From NCBI RefSeq assembly GCF_900129905.1, contig NZ_FQXG01000010.1, positions 62,001 through 126,000 of the forward strand: DNA of 64,000 bases, written 5' to 3'. This DNA comes from Ferrimonas marina (GTDB lineage: Bacteria > Pseudomonadota > Gammaproteobacteria > Enterobacterales > Shewanellaceae). This document shows, piece after piece, positions 27,342 through 36,748 of this stretch. Under the pieces are notes generated by a model that worked only from the letters and a program-made list of their open reading frames with translations, was not told the DNA's origin and searched no databases. How positions within the stretch are numbered: position 1 is the stretch's first letter; each line of letters opens with the position of its first letter. A program made the translations under genes and the position numbers.

Positions 27342-29873
27342 ATGAACAAAACACGGATAGTGGTGGTCGGCAACGGCATGGTGGGGCATCACCTGCTGGA
27401 GCAGTTAACCGATCAGCCGGGGCTGGAGCTGATCACCTTCAGCGAGGAGCCTCGCCTGGCCTACGACCGGGTTCAACTGACCCAGTTCTTTGCCACAGGC
27501 GACGCCAACAGCCTGGCCCTGACCAGCGAAGACCAGTATCAGCAGGCCGGGGTGCACTACCACCTCAACGCCCGGATCAGCGGCATCGACCCCACCGGCA
27601 AGACGGTGATCACCGAACAGGGTGACATCCTCAGCTACGACAAGCTGGTGCTGGCCACCGGCTCCTACCCCTTTATCCCGCCCATCCCCGGCCGGGAGCA
27701 GCCCCATATCCACCCCTACCGCACCATTGAAGACCTGGAAGCGATCCAGGCCTCCGCTCGCAGCAGCCGCAGCGGGGTGGTGATCGGCGGCGGTCTGCTG
27801 GGGCTGGAAGCGGCCAATGCCCTCAAGACCCTGGGGCTGGATACCCATGTGGTGGAGTTCGCGCCCCGGCTGATGGCAGTACAGTTGGATGACGGCGGCG
27901 GCGCCCTGCTGCGCCACAAGATCGAGGCGCTGGGGGTGTCGGTCCATACCGGCAAGAACACCCAGACCATTGCCCGCGGCGAGCAGCAGCGCTACTGCCT
28001 GCAGTTTGCCGATGGCACGACGCTTGAATCCGACATGCTGGTGTTCTCCGCCGGGATCCGCCCGCAGGATGCCCTGGCCCGGGATGCCGGCCTGACCATC
28101 GGCGAGCGCGGCGGCATCGTCATCAATGACCACTGCCAGACCTCAGACCCGGATATCTACGCCATCGGTGAGTGTGCCCTTTGGCAGGGCCGGATCTTCG
28201 GCCTGGTGGCCCCCGGCTACCAGATGGCCAAGGTAGCGGCGCAGCATCTGCAGGGTGAGCCAGCGTCGTTTGTCGGTGCTGACATGAGCACCAAGCTCAA
28301 GCTATTGGGGGTGGAGGTAGCCAGCATCGGCGATGCCCACGGCCAGAGCGAGGGCAGCCTCAGCTACAGCTTCAATGACGAGGCCACCGGCGTGTACAAG
28401 AAGCTGGTGGTCAACGAGGCCGGCGATCGCCTGCTTGGCGCGGTGCTGGTGGGCGACAGCAGCGATTACGGCAGCTGGCTGCAGCTGTGCCTGAACAATC
28501 TGCCGCTGCCCTGCGCCCCGGAGCAGCTGCTGATCCCACTGGCCGAGGGTGCCGCCCCGGCAGCACTAGGCAGTGATCTGCTGCCGGACAGCGCTCAGAT
28601 CTGCTCCTGCCATGACGTTAGCAAGGGCGATCTGTGCAGTGCCATCCAGGACGGATGTCACGACCTGGGCGAGCTCAAGGCCTGCACCAAGGCTGGCACC
28701 GGCTGCGGCGGCTGCAGCCAGCTGGTGGGCCAGGTGTTTAACAGCACCCTGGAAAGCCTGGGGATGGAGGTCAACAACCACCTGTGTGAACACTTCGCCT
28801 ACTCCCGGGCGGAGCTGTTCGACATCGTCCGCATCAAACAGCTCAAGCAGTTTGACCAGGTACTGGCAGATTGCGGCCAGGGCCAGCATGGCTGTGATAT
28901 CTGCAAGCCGGCCATCGGCTCGATGCTGGCGTCGCTGTGGAACGAGCACGTGCTGGCCACGCCCCATGTCGGCCTGCAGGACACCAACGACACCTTCCTG
29001 GCCAACATGCAGAAGGACGGCACCTACTCGGTGGTGCCGCGGGTGCCCGGTGGCGAGATCACCCCGGACAAGCTGATCGTGCTGGGCCAGATCGCCAAGC
29101 AGTACAACCTCTACACCAAGATCACCGGCGGTCAGCGTATCGACCTGTTTGGTGCCCAGCTGCACCAGCTGCCGCTGATCTGGCGCCAGTTGGTGGACGC
29201 CGGCTTTGAGACCGGCCACGCCTACGGCAAGGCCCTGCGTACGGTGAAATCCTGCGTCGGCAGCACCTGGTGTCGCTACGGCGTGCAGGACAGCATGACC
29301 ATGGCGATCACCGTGGAGGAGCGCTACCGCGGGATCCGCTCACCCCACAAGATCAAGATGGCGGTGTCCGGCTGCACCCGGGAGTGTGCCGAGGCCCAGA
29401 GCAAGGACTTTGGCGTGATCGCCACCGAGAACGGCTGGAACCTTTATGTCTGCGGCAACGGCGGCATGCGCCCCCGCCACGCCGATCTCTTTGCCACCGA
29501 TCTGGACGACCGCACCCTGCTGCAGTACATCGACCGGATCATGATGTTCTACGTCCGTACCGCCGACCGGCTGCAGCGCACCTCGGTGTGGATGGAGAGT
29601 CTGGAGGGGGGGCTGGATTACCTCAAGGCGGTGGTGATCGAGGACAAACTGGGAATATGCGATGAACTGGAGGCACAGATGGCCCATCTGGTGGACAGCT
29701 ACCAATGCGAATGGAAGGCAACCCTGGAAGATCCGGAGAAGCTCAAGCGCTTTAGCCATTTCATCAACAGCGAACAGGCCGATGATGGCGTCCGATTCGT
29801 GCCGGAGCGGGGCCAGATCCGCCCTGCCCGACCGGATGAGCTGGCGATCCCGGTGATGGAGGTGAACTCATGA
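27342..29873 (+). CDS. nirB: Assimilatory nitrite reductase [NAD(P)H] large subunit
   Basis: An 843-residue enzyme reducing nitrite to ammonium in the cytoplasm. An N-terminal FAD/NAD(P) pyridine-nucleotide reductase module (VVVGNGMVGHHL; GVVIGGGLLGLEAANAL) is followed by a BFD-like [2Fe-2S] domain (CSCHDVSKGDL, then GCGGCSQLV, about 420-475). The siroheme/[4Fe-4S] sulfite reductase-like part carries Cys ligands in SCVGSTWCRYG and SGCTRECAE. It starts 9 bases after cobA, and its stop overlaps the nirD start. Confidence 0.97.
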   Translation: MNKTRIVVVGNGMVGHHLLEQLTDQPGLELITFSEEPRLAYDRVQLTQFFATGDANSLALTSEDQYQQAGVHYHLNARISGIDPTGKTVITEQGDILSYDKLVLATGSYPFIPPIPGREQPHIHPYRTIEDLEAIQASARSSRSGVVIGGGLLGLEAANALKTLGLDTHVVEFAPRLMAVQLDDGGGALLRHKIEALGVSVHTGKNTQTIARGEQQRYCLQFADGTTLESDMLVFSAGIRPQDALARDAGLTIGERGGIVINDHCQTSDPDIYAIGECALWQGRIFGLVAPGYQMAKVAAQHLQGEPASFVGADMSTKLKLLGVEVASIGDAHGQSEGSLSYSFNDEATGVYKKLVVNEAGDRLLGAVLVGDSSDYGSWLQLCLNNLPLPCAPEQLLIPLAEGAAPAALGSDLLPDSAQICSCHDVSKGDLCSAIQDGCHDLGELKACTKAGTGCGGCSQLVGQVFNSTLESLGMEVNNHLCEHFAYSRAELFDIVRIKQLKQFDQVLADCGQGQHGCDICKPAIGSMLASLWNEHVLATPHVGLQDTNDTFLANMQKDGTYSVVPRVPGGEITPDKLIVLGQIAKQYNLYTKITGGQRIDLFGAQLHQLPLIWRQLVDAGFETGHAYGKALRTVKSCVGSTWCRYGVQDSMTMAITVEERYRGIRSPHKIKMAVSGCTRECAEAQSKDFGVIATENGWNLYVCGNGGMRPRHADLFATDLDDRTLLQYIDRIMMFYVRTADRLQRTSVWMESLEGGLDYLKAVVIEDKLGICDELEAQMAHLVDSYQCEWKATLEDPEKLKRFSHFINSEQADDGVRFVPERGQIRPARPDELAIPVMEVNS

Positions 29874-30205
29874 ATGCCCAATGGCAAGATGTCTGCCCGC
29901 TGACCGATATCCCGCCCAACAGCGGCGTCTGCGCCCTGCTAGCCCAGCGTCAGGTCGCCCTGTTCCGAACCCTGGATGACCAGCTGTTCGCCATCGACAA
30001 CCGTGACCCCATCGGCGGTGCCAATGTGCTCAGCCGTGGGTTGCTGGCCCAGATCGGTGAGCAGCTCACTGTGGCCTCGCCGCTGTACAAGCACCACTTC
30101 TGCCTCACCACCGGCCAATGCCTGCAGGACGACGCGGTGCAATTGACCGTCTATCCCGTGCGTTGCCAGGGTGAACAGGTGCAGCTGGCCCTGCCCGGCG
30201 GTTGA
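29870..30205 (+). CDS. nirD: Nitrite reductase small subunit NirD
   Basis: A 111-residue Rieske-fold subunit. The Rieske cluster ligands are absent (the usual C-x-H positions read NRD, with HHFC later), which is normal for enterobacterial-type NirD and implies a structural role. The characteristic DNRDPIGGANVLSRGL is present at about residues 43-58. It overlaps nirB by four bases (ATGA). Confidence 0.93.
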   Translation: MNAQWQDVCPLTDIPPNSGVCALLAQRQVALFRTLDDQLFAIDNRDPIGGANVLSRGLLAQIGEQLTVASPLYKHHFCLTTGQCLQDDAVQLTVYPVRCQGEQVQLALPGG

Positions 30206-30268
30206 GCGAGGAGGATCGGTAACGGCCAACACTTCTGGGTCGACCTAAATTCCTAACACTGGGAGTAA

Positions 30269-30291
30269 GCTGGCGCAGACCCTGCGCCAGC
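30269..30291 (+). terminator. Hairpin after nirD
   Basis: A perfect 10-bp stem GCTGGCGCAG/CTGCGCCAGC with a 3-base loop, without a T-run. The gap 30206-30495 otherwise holds only this hairpin and the unresolved gmk promoter. Confidence 0.45.
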
Positions 30292-30495
30292 TGCTTCCGC
30301 TAGCTCCCCCCTTACCAACCCCATAGTATCTCACCCTGGCCGTCACTTGCCCCTAGGCCGTTTATTTTGTCCCATCCGGCAGAGGTGCTAACATATCGCG
30401 CCTCGAATTTGCGCCTGCCTACTGCATTGGCGCCGACCCTTAACTCTCGCCGCCTACACTGTGCTGGCAACTAACTGTTTTCAGGGATCCCATCC

Positions 30496-31119
30496 ATGGC
30501 TCGTCGTGGCAATCTGTTTATCCTTGCGGCCCCCAGCGGCGCCGGTAAGTCATCGCTGATCAGCGCACTGCTGAAAGACCAACCCGCCAACATGCAGGTC
30601 TCGGTCTCCCACACCACCCGGGCAATGCGCCCCGGTGAGGAAAACGGCGTGCACTACCACTTCGTAGATAAAGCCCAGTTCGAAGCCCTGATCGCCGAAG
30701 ATGCCTTCTTCGAGTACGCCGAGGTGTTCGGCAACTACTACGGCACCTCCCGCATCACCATCGAACAGACCCTGGATAAGGGCATCGACGTGTTCCTCGA
30801 CATCGACTGGCAGGGCGCCCGTCAGGTCAAGGCGCTGATCCCCGACGCCGTTGGGGTTTACATCCTGCCGCCCTCCAAGGCAGAGCTGGAACGCCGCCTG
30901 CGTGGCCGCGGTCAGGACAGCGACGAAGTGATCGCCGGCCGCATGGCGGAAGCGATCAGCGAGATGTCTCATTACAACGAGTTTGACTACGTCATCGTTA
31001 ACGAGGATTTCGACGCCGCCCTGGCGGATCTGGAAGGGATTGTGAAGAGCCAGCGCAACACACTGGCTAGGCAGGCAGAAGCTTACAGTGATATGCTAGA
31101 AGATCTGTTGGCACAATAG
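30496..31119 (+). CDS. gmk: Guanylate kinase
   Basis: Phosphorylates GMP to GDP with ATP. 207 residues, normal length. P-loop [10 protein letters not shown] at about residues 11-20, GMP-binding [19 protein letters not shown] (about 36-54) and the [10 protein letters not shown] segment. It heads the gmk-rpoZ-spoT cluster conserved in gammaproteobacteria, tying GTP precursor supply to (p)ppGpp metabolism. Confidence 0.97.
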   Translation: MARRGNLFILAAPSGAGKSSLISALLKDQPANMQVSVSHTTRAMRPGEENGVHYHFVDKAQFEALIAEDAFFEYAEVFGNYYGTSRITIEQTLDKGIDVFLDIDWQGARQVKALIPDAVGVYILPPSKAELERRLRGRGQDSDEVIAGRMAEAISEMSHYNEFDYVIVNEDFDAALADLEGIVKSQRNTLARQAEAYSDMLEDLLAQ

Positions 31120-31183
31120 CTGACTTCATGTACACTTTTGCGTCATTTTTTCCAATCGTTCACGACACAGGAGTTTCTCGTAA

Positions 31184-31462
31184 ATGGCACGAGTTACTGT
31201 AGAAGACGCCGTAGATAAAATCGGCAACCGTTTCGATCTGATCCTGGTTGCAGCTCGCCGCGCACGCCAGCTGTCCGTACAGGGCAAAGAAGCTCTGGTG
31301 GAAGAGGAGAACGATAAGTCCACCGTGATCGCCCTGCGCGAGATCGAGCAAGGCCTGATCAACTCCAACACCCTGGATGAGCAGGAGCGCCAGGCAGAGC
31401 GCGAAAAGGAAGCGGCCGAACTGGCTGCCGTTGCGGCCATCGCCGAAGGTCGCACCCTGTAA
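31184..31462 (+). CDS. rpoZ: DNA-directed RNA polymerase omega subunit
   Basis: A 92-residue RNA polymerase subunit that helps assembly and forms part of a ppGpp site. The start [30 protein letters not shown] is nearly identical to the E. coli protein. It follows ACAGGAG and precedes spoT. Confidence 0.98.
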   Translation: MARVTVEDAVDKIGNRFDLILVAARRARQLSVQGKEALVEEENDKSTVIALREIEQGLINSNTLDEQERQAEREKEAAELAAVAAIAEGRTL

Positions 31463-31532
31463 TACCCGTTGCATTGGAACCTTGTTTAATCGCAATCTCT
31501 AATGCACTAGGTATTCCCCTCGGAGGTCGCCG

Positions 31533-33638
31533 TTGTACCTGTTTGAAAGCCTGAAGGAACTGGCATCCAGTTATCTCGAACCCGAGCAGGTAGAGCTACT
31601 CACCCAGGCGTACATTACTGCCCGGGATGCCCATGAAGGGCAGATGCGCTCCAGCGGCGACCCCTATATCACCCATCCCATTGCCGTCGCCCGTATCCTG
31701 GGCGAGATGCGCCTCGATCACGAGACGCTGATGGCAGCCCTGCTGCACGATGTGATTGAAGACACTGAGCTGACCTTTGAGGATCTGGCTCAGCAGTTTG
31801 GTCATGCAGTGGCAGAGCTGGTGGAGGGGGTGTCTAAGCTCGACAAGCTGAAATTCCGCGATCGCGAGGAAGCGCAGGCGGAGAACTTCCGCAAGATGGT
31901 GATGGCCATGGTGCAGGACATTCGCGTGATCCTCATCAAGCTGGCCGACCGCACCCACAACATGCGCACCCTGGGTTCGCTGCGACCGGACAAGCGCCGC
32001 CGCATCGCCCGGGAAACCCTCGAGATCTATGCCCCGCTGGCCAACCGGCTGGGCATCCACAACATCAAGAATGAACTGGAAGAGCTGGGCTTCCAGGCGT
32101 TCTACCCGATGCGTTACCGGGTGCTCAAAGAGGTGGTTTCCGCCGCCCGTGGCAACCGCAAGGACATGATGAACAACATCGAGAAGGCGATTGTCGGCCG
32201 ACTCGATGAACTGGGGATCCAGGCTCAACTGCTGAGCCGGGAGAAGAACCTCTACTCCATCTACAACAAGATGGTGAACAAAGAGCTCCAGTTTGAAGAT
32301 GTCATGGACATCTACGCCTTCCGCATCACCGTCGATACCATCGATACCTGCTACCGGGTGCTGGGCGCCATGCACACCCTGTACAAGCCCCGTCCCGGCC
32401 GATTCAAAGACTACATCGCCATCCCCAAGGCCAACGGTTACCAGAGTCTGCACACCTCGCTGCTGGGCCCCCATGCCCTGCCGGTGGAGATCCAGATCCG
32501 GACCCACGACATGGATCAGATGGCGGACAAAGGGGTGGCGGCGCACTGGCTCTACAAGAGCGACGACGACAACGCCACCACCACCCAGATCCGGGCCCGC
32601 AAGTGGATGCAGTCGCTGCTGGAGCTGCAGCAAAGCGCCGGTAACTCGTTTGAGTTCATTGAGTCGGTCAAGAACGACATGTTCCCCGACGAGATCTACG
32701 TGTTCTCGCCCAAGGGCCGCATCATCGAACTGCCGGTGGACGCCACCGCGGTGGACTTCGCCTATGCAGTCCACACCGACGTGGGTAACCAGTGCGTCGG
32801 TGCCCGGGTCAACCGTCAGGCCTACCCGCTGAGCATGCCGCTCAAATCCGGTCAGACGGTGGAGATCATCACCGCCCCCGGCGCTCGCCCCAATGCCGCC
32901 TGGCTCAACTTCGTGGTGACCGGCAAGGCCCGGGCCAAGATCCGCCAGGTGCTGAAGAACGTCGAACAGGCCGAGTCCATCAGCCTGGGGCGTCGCCTGC
33001 TCAACCACGCCTTGGGCGAGCTGCGGCTGGACGACATCGACCCGTCAGTCGTCGCCAGCGTGGTGGAAGAATCCAATTACGACAACCTCGACGGCCTGCT
33101 GGCCGCCATTGGCCTGGGTGACGTGATGAGCCTGGTGGTGGCCCAGCGGATGCGCGGCGACACCGACGATGAGCTGGCCGAGGAAGGCAAGAAGAAGCTG
33201 CCGATCAAGGGCGCCGAGGGGATGCTGGTCTCCTTCGCCAAGTGCTGCCGCCCGATCCAGGGTGACGACGTGGTGGCCCACATCAGCCCCGGCAAGGGCC
33301 TGGTGGTGCACATCGACAGCTGCCGCAACATCAGCCGGGCGATGGAAACCGAGCCGGAAAAATTCATGCACGTCGAGTGGACCGACGACGTCGATTCCGA
33401 ATACCTCACCGGCTTGCGGGTGGAGATCGTCAACCACCAGGGTGCCCTGGCCAAGCTGACCTCGCTGATCGCCGGGGCCGACGCCAACATCCAGAACCTG
33501 CATACCGATGACAAGGATGGTCGGGTCTACAGCATCAACATGACCCTGACCGTGAAGAACCGGGTGCACCTGGCCAATGTGATCCGCAAGATCCGGGTGC
33601 TGCCAGAAGTGATGAAAGCGTCGCGCGCGCGCAACTAA
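31533..33638 (+). CDS. spoT: Bifunctional (p)ppGpp synthetase/hydrolase SpoT
   Basis: A 701-residue alarmone enzyme. N-terminal HD hydrolase (GDPYITHPIAVARIL; LLHDVIEDTELT), synthetase domain (SREKNLYSIYNKM; MDIYAFRI), TGS domain (DEIYVFSPKGRIIELP, about residue 387), and a C-terminal ACT domain. It uses a TTG start at 31533 with CGGAGG 7 bases upstream; E. coli spoT also starts with TTG and MYLFESL. The TTG start probably lowers translation. Confidence 0.97.
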   Translation: MYLFESLKELASSYLEPEQVELLTQAYITARDAHEGQMRSSGDPYITHPIAVARILGEMRLDHETLMAALLHDVIEDTELTFEDLAQQFGHAVAELVEGVSKLDKLKFRDREEAQAENFRKMVMAMVQDIRVILIKLADRTHNMRTLGSLRPDKRRRIARETLEIYAPLANRLGIHNIKNELEELGFQAFYPMRYRVLKEVVSAARGNRKDMMNNIEKAIVGRLDELGIQAQLLSREKNLYSIYNKMVNKELQFEDVMDIYAFRITVDTIDTCYRVLGAMHTLYKPRPGRFKDYIAIPKANGYQSLHTSLLGPHALPVEIQIRTHDMDQMADKGVAAHWLYKSDDDNATTTQIRARKWMQSLLELQQSAGNSFEFIESVKNDMFPDEIYVFSPKGRIIELPVDATAVDFAYAVHTDVGNQCVGARVNRQAYPLSMPLKSGQTVEIITAPGARPNAAWLNFVVTGKARAKIRQVLKNVEQAESISLGRRLLNHALGELRLDDIDPSVVASVVEESNYDNLDGLLAAIGLGDVMSLVVAQRMRGDTDDELAEEGKKKLPIKGAEGMLVSFAKCCRPIQGDDVVAHISPGKGLVVHIDSCRNISRAMETEPEKFMHVEWTDDVDSEYLTGLRVEIVNHQGALAKLTSLIAGADANIQNLHTDDKDGRVYSINMTLTVKNRVHLANVIRKIRVLPEVMKASRARN

Positions 33639-33656
33639 CGCAAGCAAGGAGACCCC

Positions 33657-34040
33657 ATGGCTGAGAAAACCATCATCGCCACCGACAAGGCCCCGGCCGC
33701 CATCGGTACCTACTCTCAAGCAGTCAAGGTGGACAACACCGTCTACCTGTCCGGCCAGATCCCGCTGGATCCCGCTACTATGGAGAAGGCAGGCGAAGAT
33801 TTCGACAGCCAGGTGGTGCAGGTCTTTGAGAACCTCAAGGCCGTGTGCGAAGCCGCCGGTGGCAGCCTGCAGGACATCGTTAAGCTCAACATCTTCATGC
33901 TCGACCTGGCCAACTTCGCCAAGGTCAACGAGGTGATGGGCCAGTACTTCCAACAGCCCTATCCGGCCCGTGCCGCCATCGGCGTCAAGGAGCTGCCCAA
34001 AGGGGTACTGGTGGAGATGGACGGCGTCATGGTGCTGTAA
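33657..34040 (+). CDS. ridA: RidA family reactive-intermediate deaminase
   Basis: A 127-residue YjgF/RidA trimer subunit that hydrolyses reactive enamines and imines formed by PLP dehydratases. Key residues are in [24 protein letters not shown] and the catalytic-type Arg in [14 protein letters not shown] near residue 105. It lies 18 bases after spoT with AAGGAG before its ATG, and is followed by a strong terminator. Confidence 0.95.
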   Translation: MAEKTIIATDKAPAAIGTYSQAVKVDNTVYLSGQIPLDPATMEKAGEDFDSQVVQVFENLKAVCEAAGGSLQDIVKLNIFMLDLANFAKVNEVMGQYFQQPYPARAAIGVKELPKGVLVEMDGVMVL

Positions 34041-34065
34041 GCGCGCCCTGTATCGTATTTTGTTT

Positions 34066-34093
34066 GGGGCCCTTCGGGGCCCCTTGTTGTTTT
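34066..34093 (+). terminator. Rho-independent terminator after ridA
   Basis: A 7-bp GGGGCCC/GGGCCCC stem with a TTCG tetraloop and a T-rich tail (TTGTTGTTTT). Confidence 0.9.
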
Positions 34094-34106
34094 AGAGTGA
34101 AACCCT

Positions 34107-34814
34107 ATGAGCCCGGAACGCCTAGCCCGAATCAACGCCATGCTGGATAACCGCCAGTCGGATCTGACCATCTGCCTGGAGCACATCCACAAGCCCCACA
34201 ACCTGTCCGCGGTGATCCGCACCGCCGACGCGGTAGGGGTGCCCGAGGTGCACGCCATCTGGCTGGCCGAGAGTACTCGGGTCTCTAACCACAAGGCCTC
34301 CGGCTCGGGGCAGTGGGTGGATGTGCGCAGCCACGACAGCACCGCCGACGCCATCAACCATTTCCGCGGCCAGGGGATGCAGGTGCTGGTCACCAACCTG
34401 TCCGACACCGCAGTGGACTACCGCGAGATCGATTACACCCGCCCCACCGCCTTGATGATGGGCAACGAAAAAGACGGCATCAGCGATCAGGCCCTGGCTC
34501 TGGCGGACCAGGACATCATCGTCCCCATGGTGGGTATGGTGCAGTCTCTCAATGTCTCTGTCGCCGCTGCGCTGATCCTGTATGAAGCCCAGCGACAGCG
34601 TCAGGCCGCTGGCCTATACGGCGTGCGCACCCTGGATGAGGCGATCTGCCAGCGCCATCTGTTTGAGGGTGGGCACCCCATTTTTGCCCGGATCTGCCGT
34701 CAGAAAGGTCTGCCCTACCCGCGTATCGACGAACAGGGCCAGATCCAGGCGCCGGACGATTGGTGGCAGCGGGTGCAGATGAGCAAACACGCCTGGGAAC
34801 ACCTCGACGACTGA
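34107..34814 (+). CDS. trmH: tRNA (guanosine(18)-2'-O)-methyltransferase TrmH
   Basis: A 235-residue SPOUT methyltransferase that 2'-O-methylates G18 in the D-loop of tRNAs. It has HKPHNLSAVIRTADAVGV (motif 1, about residues 26-43), ALMMGNEKDGIS (motif 2) and MVQSLNVSVAAALILYEA (motif 3, trefoil knot). Family position between spoT and recG is conserved. Confidence 0.96.
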   Translation: MSPERLARINAMLDNRQSDLTICLEHIHKPHNLSAVIRTADAVGVPEVHAIWLAESTRVSNHKASGSGQWVDVRSHDSTADAINHFRGQGMQVLVTNLSDTAVDYREIDYTRPTALMMGNEKDGISDQALALADQDIIVPMVGMVQSLNVSVAAALILYEAQRQRQAAGLYGVRTLDEAICQRHLFEGGHPIFARICRQKGLPYPRIDEQGQIQAPDDWWQRVQMSKHAWEHLDD

Positions 34815-34907
34815 ACCGCAGTTGTTATCCGACGCGGGATTTTCACAGCCTGTCTGCACGTTCGCCGCAAATTTCTACAGTTTTTGTTAAATAGCAGTTA
34901 CTTTAGT

Positions 34908-34924
34908 GACTGGTATGACCGGTT
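34908..34924 (+). promoter_or_regulatory. FadR-like operator upstream of the acyl-CoA synthetase
   Basis: GACTGGTATGACCGGTT matches 13 of 16 fixed positions of the FadR consensus AACTGGTCNGACCAGTT. A further palindrome CCGGTT/AACCGG (34919-34936) overlaps it. The gene downstream activates fatty acids, which fits FadR control. The rest of the 224-bp gap shows nothing else clear. Confidence 0.45.
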
Positions 34925-35038
34925 TTTACTAACCGGCCGTCGCCATCGACGCCATACTAGGCGTCACAGAGCGCCCCATAAAGAGGGCCGCCGACAGGGG
35001 TGGGAATGCCCCAAGCGATAACAAGACTGGAGAGAATC

Positions 35039-36691
35039 ATGACTGCCGAGCTGAAGACCCCGCTCGAGATGCTGGACCACTGGTGCCAGCATCAACCCGA
35101 CCAGACCTACCTGCGCCAGCCCAAGGAGCGCCAGCTGCACGACTACAGCTGGTCGCAAACCCGAGAGCTGGTGTACCGCCTGGCCGGCGCCCTGCGCCAA
35201 CTGGGCCTGCAGCGCGGTGACAAGATCGCCATCCTGTCGAAGAACTGCGCCGAATGGTTCATCACCGATCTGGCACTGCAGGCCGGTGGCTTTATCAGCA
35301 TCCCGATCTACCCCACCGCCAACGCCGACACCATCCGCTACGTGCTGAACCACTCCGGCGCCAAGGCGATCTTCATCGGTAAGCTGGACGATCCCGCTTC
35401 CCAGGCCGACGGCATCAGCAACGAGCTGCTGCGCTTCGACATGTCCTACCCCAGCCTGCCGACCCAGTACGCCTGGCATCAGCTGCTGGAGATGGCGCCG
35501 CCGCTGGACGACGAACGTGCCGGCATCGACGAGGTGATGACCATCATCTACACCTCCGGCAGCACCGGTAACCCCAAGGGTGCCATCGAGACCTACCGCG
35601 CCTACAGCTGGGCCGGCGGTGCGGTTGCCGCCCACCTGGGTGCCAAGCCGGAAGACCGGGTGATCAGCTACCTGCCCCTGGCCCACATCACCGAGCGGGT
35701 CTACATAATGGGCTCCAGCTTCTACACCGGCATGACCGTCTACTTTGCCGAGTCCCTCGACACCTTCGTTGAGGATGTGAAGGTGGCCCAGCCGACCTTC
35801 TTCCTGTCGGTCCCCCGCCTCTGGACCCTGTTCCAGAAGAACATCATCGACAAGGTGGGCCGCAGCAAATTGGAGCTGCTGCTCAAGCTGCCGATCATCA
35901 ATAAGCTGATTGCCAAGAAGATCCGTACCCAGCTGGGCCTCAACAGCGCCAAGGTGCTGGGCTGTGGCTCCGCCCCGGTCTCCCCCAGCCTGCTGGAGTG
36001 GTACCAGGGCATCGGCATGAACATTACCGAAGCCTGGGGCATGACCGAGAACGGGGCCTATGCCCTGCTCAACCTGCCGTTCCGTGCCGACAAGATCGGC
36101 ACCGTGGGCGCCGCTGGCACCGACTGCGAGATCAAGATCGGCGACAACCAGGAGCTGCTGTTTAAGAGCCCGGGCCTGTTCAGCGGTTACTACCAGAACG
36201 ACGACGCCACCGCCGAGGCCTTCACCGAGGACGGCTTCTTCCGTACCGGTGACCAGGCGGAGATAGACGCCGACGGCTACGCCACCATCATTGGCCGGGT
36301 GAAGGACAACTTTAAGTCCGCCAAGGGCAAGTACGTTGCCCCGGTGCCGATCGAGCGCAAACTGGCCCAGGACAGCCACATCGAGCTGGTCTGCGTGATC
36401 GGCTCCGGTGCCCCCTACCCGGTGGCACTGGTGCAGCTGTCTGAAGGTGCCTCTTTGATGCCCCAGGAGGAGGTGAAGTCCTCCCTGCTGGGTACCATCA
36501 AGCAGGTGAACGCCGGTCTGGAGAGCCACCATGTGCTCGGCGGTGCCCTGATCGTGGACGATCCCTGGACGGTGGAGAACGACGTGCTCACCCCGACCCT
36601 GAAGATCAAGCGCCACGTGCTGGAGCAGCGCTACAGCGACAAGATCAGCACCATGCGAGACAACGCCATCCTCTGGGAGGCCAGCGCATAA
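35039..36691 (+). CDS. AMP-binding long-chain acyl-CoA synthetase-like protein
   Basis: A 550-residue adenylate-forming enzyme that should activate fatty acids to acyl-CoA. The ATP motif is YTSGSTGNPKGAIETY (about residues 172-187), with TEAWGMTENGAYALL and GYYQNDDATAEAFTEDGFFRTGD as the other family signatures. The ATG at 35039 follows GGAGAG; upstream in-frame starts lack one. Inserted between trmH and recG, which are usually adjacent. A FadR-like palindrome upstream hints at fatty-acid control. Confidence 0.9.
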   Translation: MTAELKTPLEMLDHWCQHQPDQTYLRQPKERQLHDYSWSQTRELVYRLAGALRQLGLQRGDKIAILSKNCAEWFITDLALQAGGFISIPIYPTANADTIRYVLNHSGAKAIFIGKLDDPASQADGISNELLRFDMSYPSLPTQYAWHQLLEMAPPLDDERAGIDEVMTIIYTSGSTGNPKGAIETYRAYSWAGGAVAAHLGAKPEDRVISYLPLAHITERVYIMGSSFYTGMTVYFAESLDTFVEDVKVAQPTFFLSVPRLWTLFQKNIIDKVGRSKLELLLKLPIINKLIAKKIRTQLGLNSAKVLGCGSAPVSPSLLEWYQGIGMNITEAWGMTENGAYALLNLPFRADKIGTVGAAGTDCEIKIGDNQELLFKSPGLFSGYYQNDDATAEAFTEDGFFRTGDQAEIDADGYATIIGRVKDNFKSAKGKYVAPVPIERKLAQDSHIELVCVIGSGAPYPVALVQLSEGASLMPQEEVKSSLLGTIKQVNAGLESHHVLGGALIVDDPWTVENDVLTPTLKIKRHVLEQRYSDKISTMRDNAILWEASA

Positions 36692-36748
36692 AGAGCTGAT
36701 CCTAAAGCCGCGGGCTGCTATTATCTGGACAAACATACAGTAATCTGG

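Noticed and set aside
29870-30205. NirD lacking Rieske [2Fe-2S] ligands, considered as a decayed Rieske protein
   Set aside because: Absence of these ligands is normal for the NirD subfamily; the gene is intact and coupled to nirB.
31533-31535. TTG start of spoT as a mis-called start
   Set aside because: The MYLFESL N-terminus matches E. coli SpoT, which also uses TTG, and CGGAGG precedes it.
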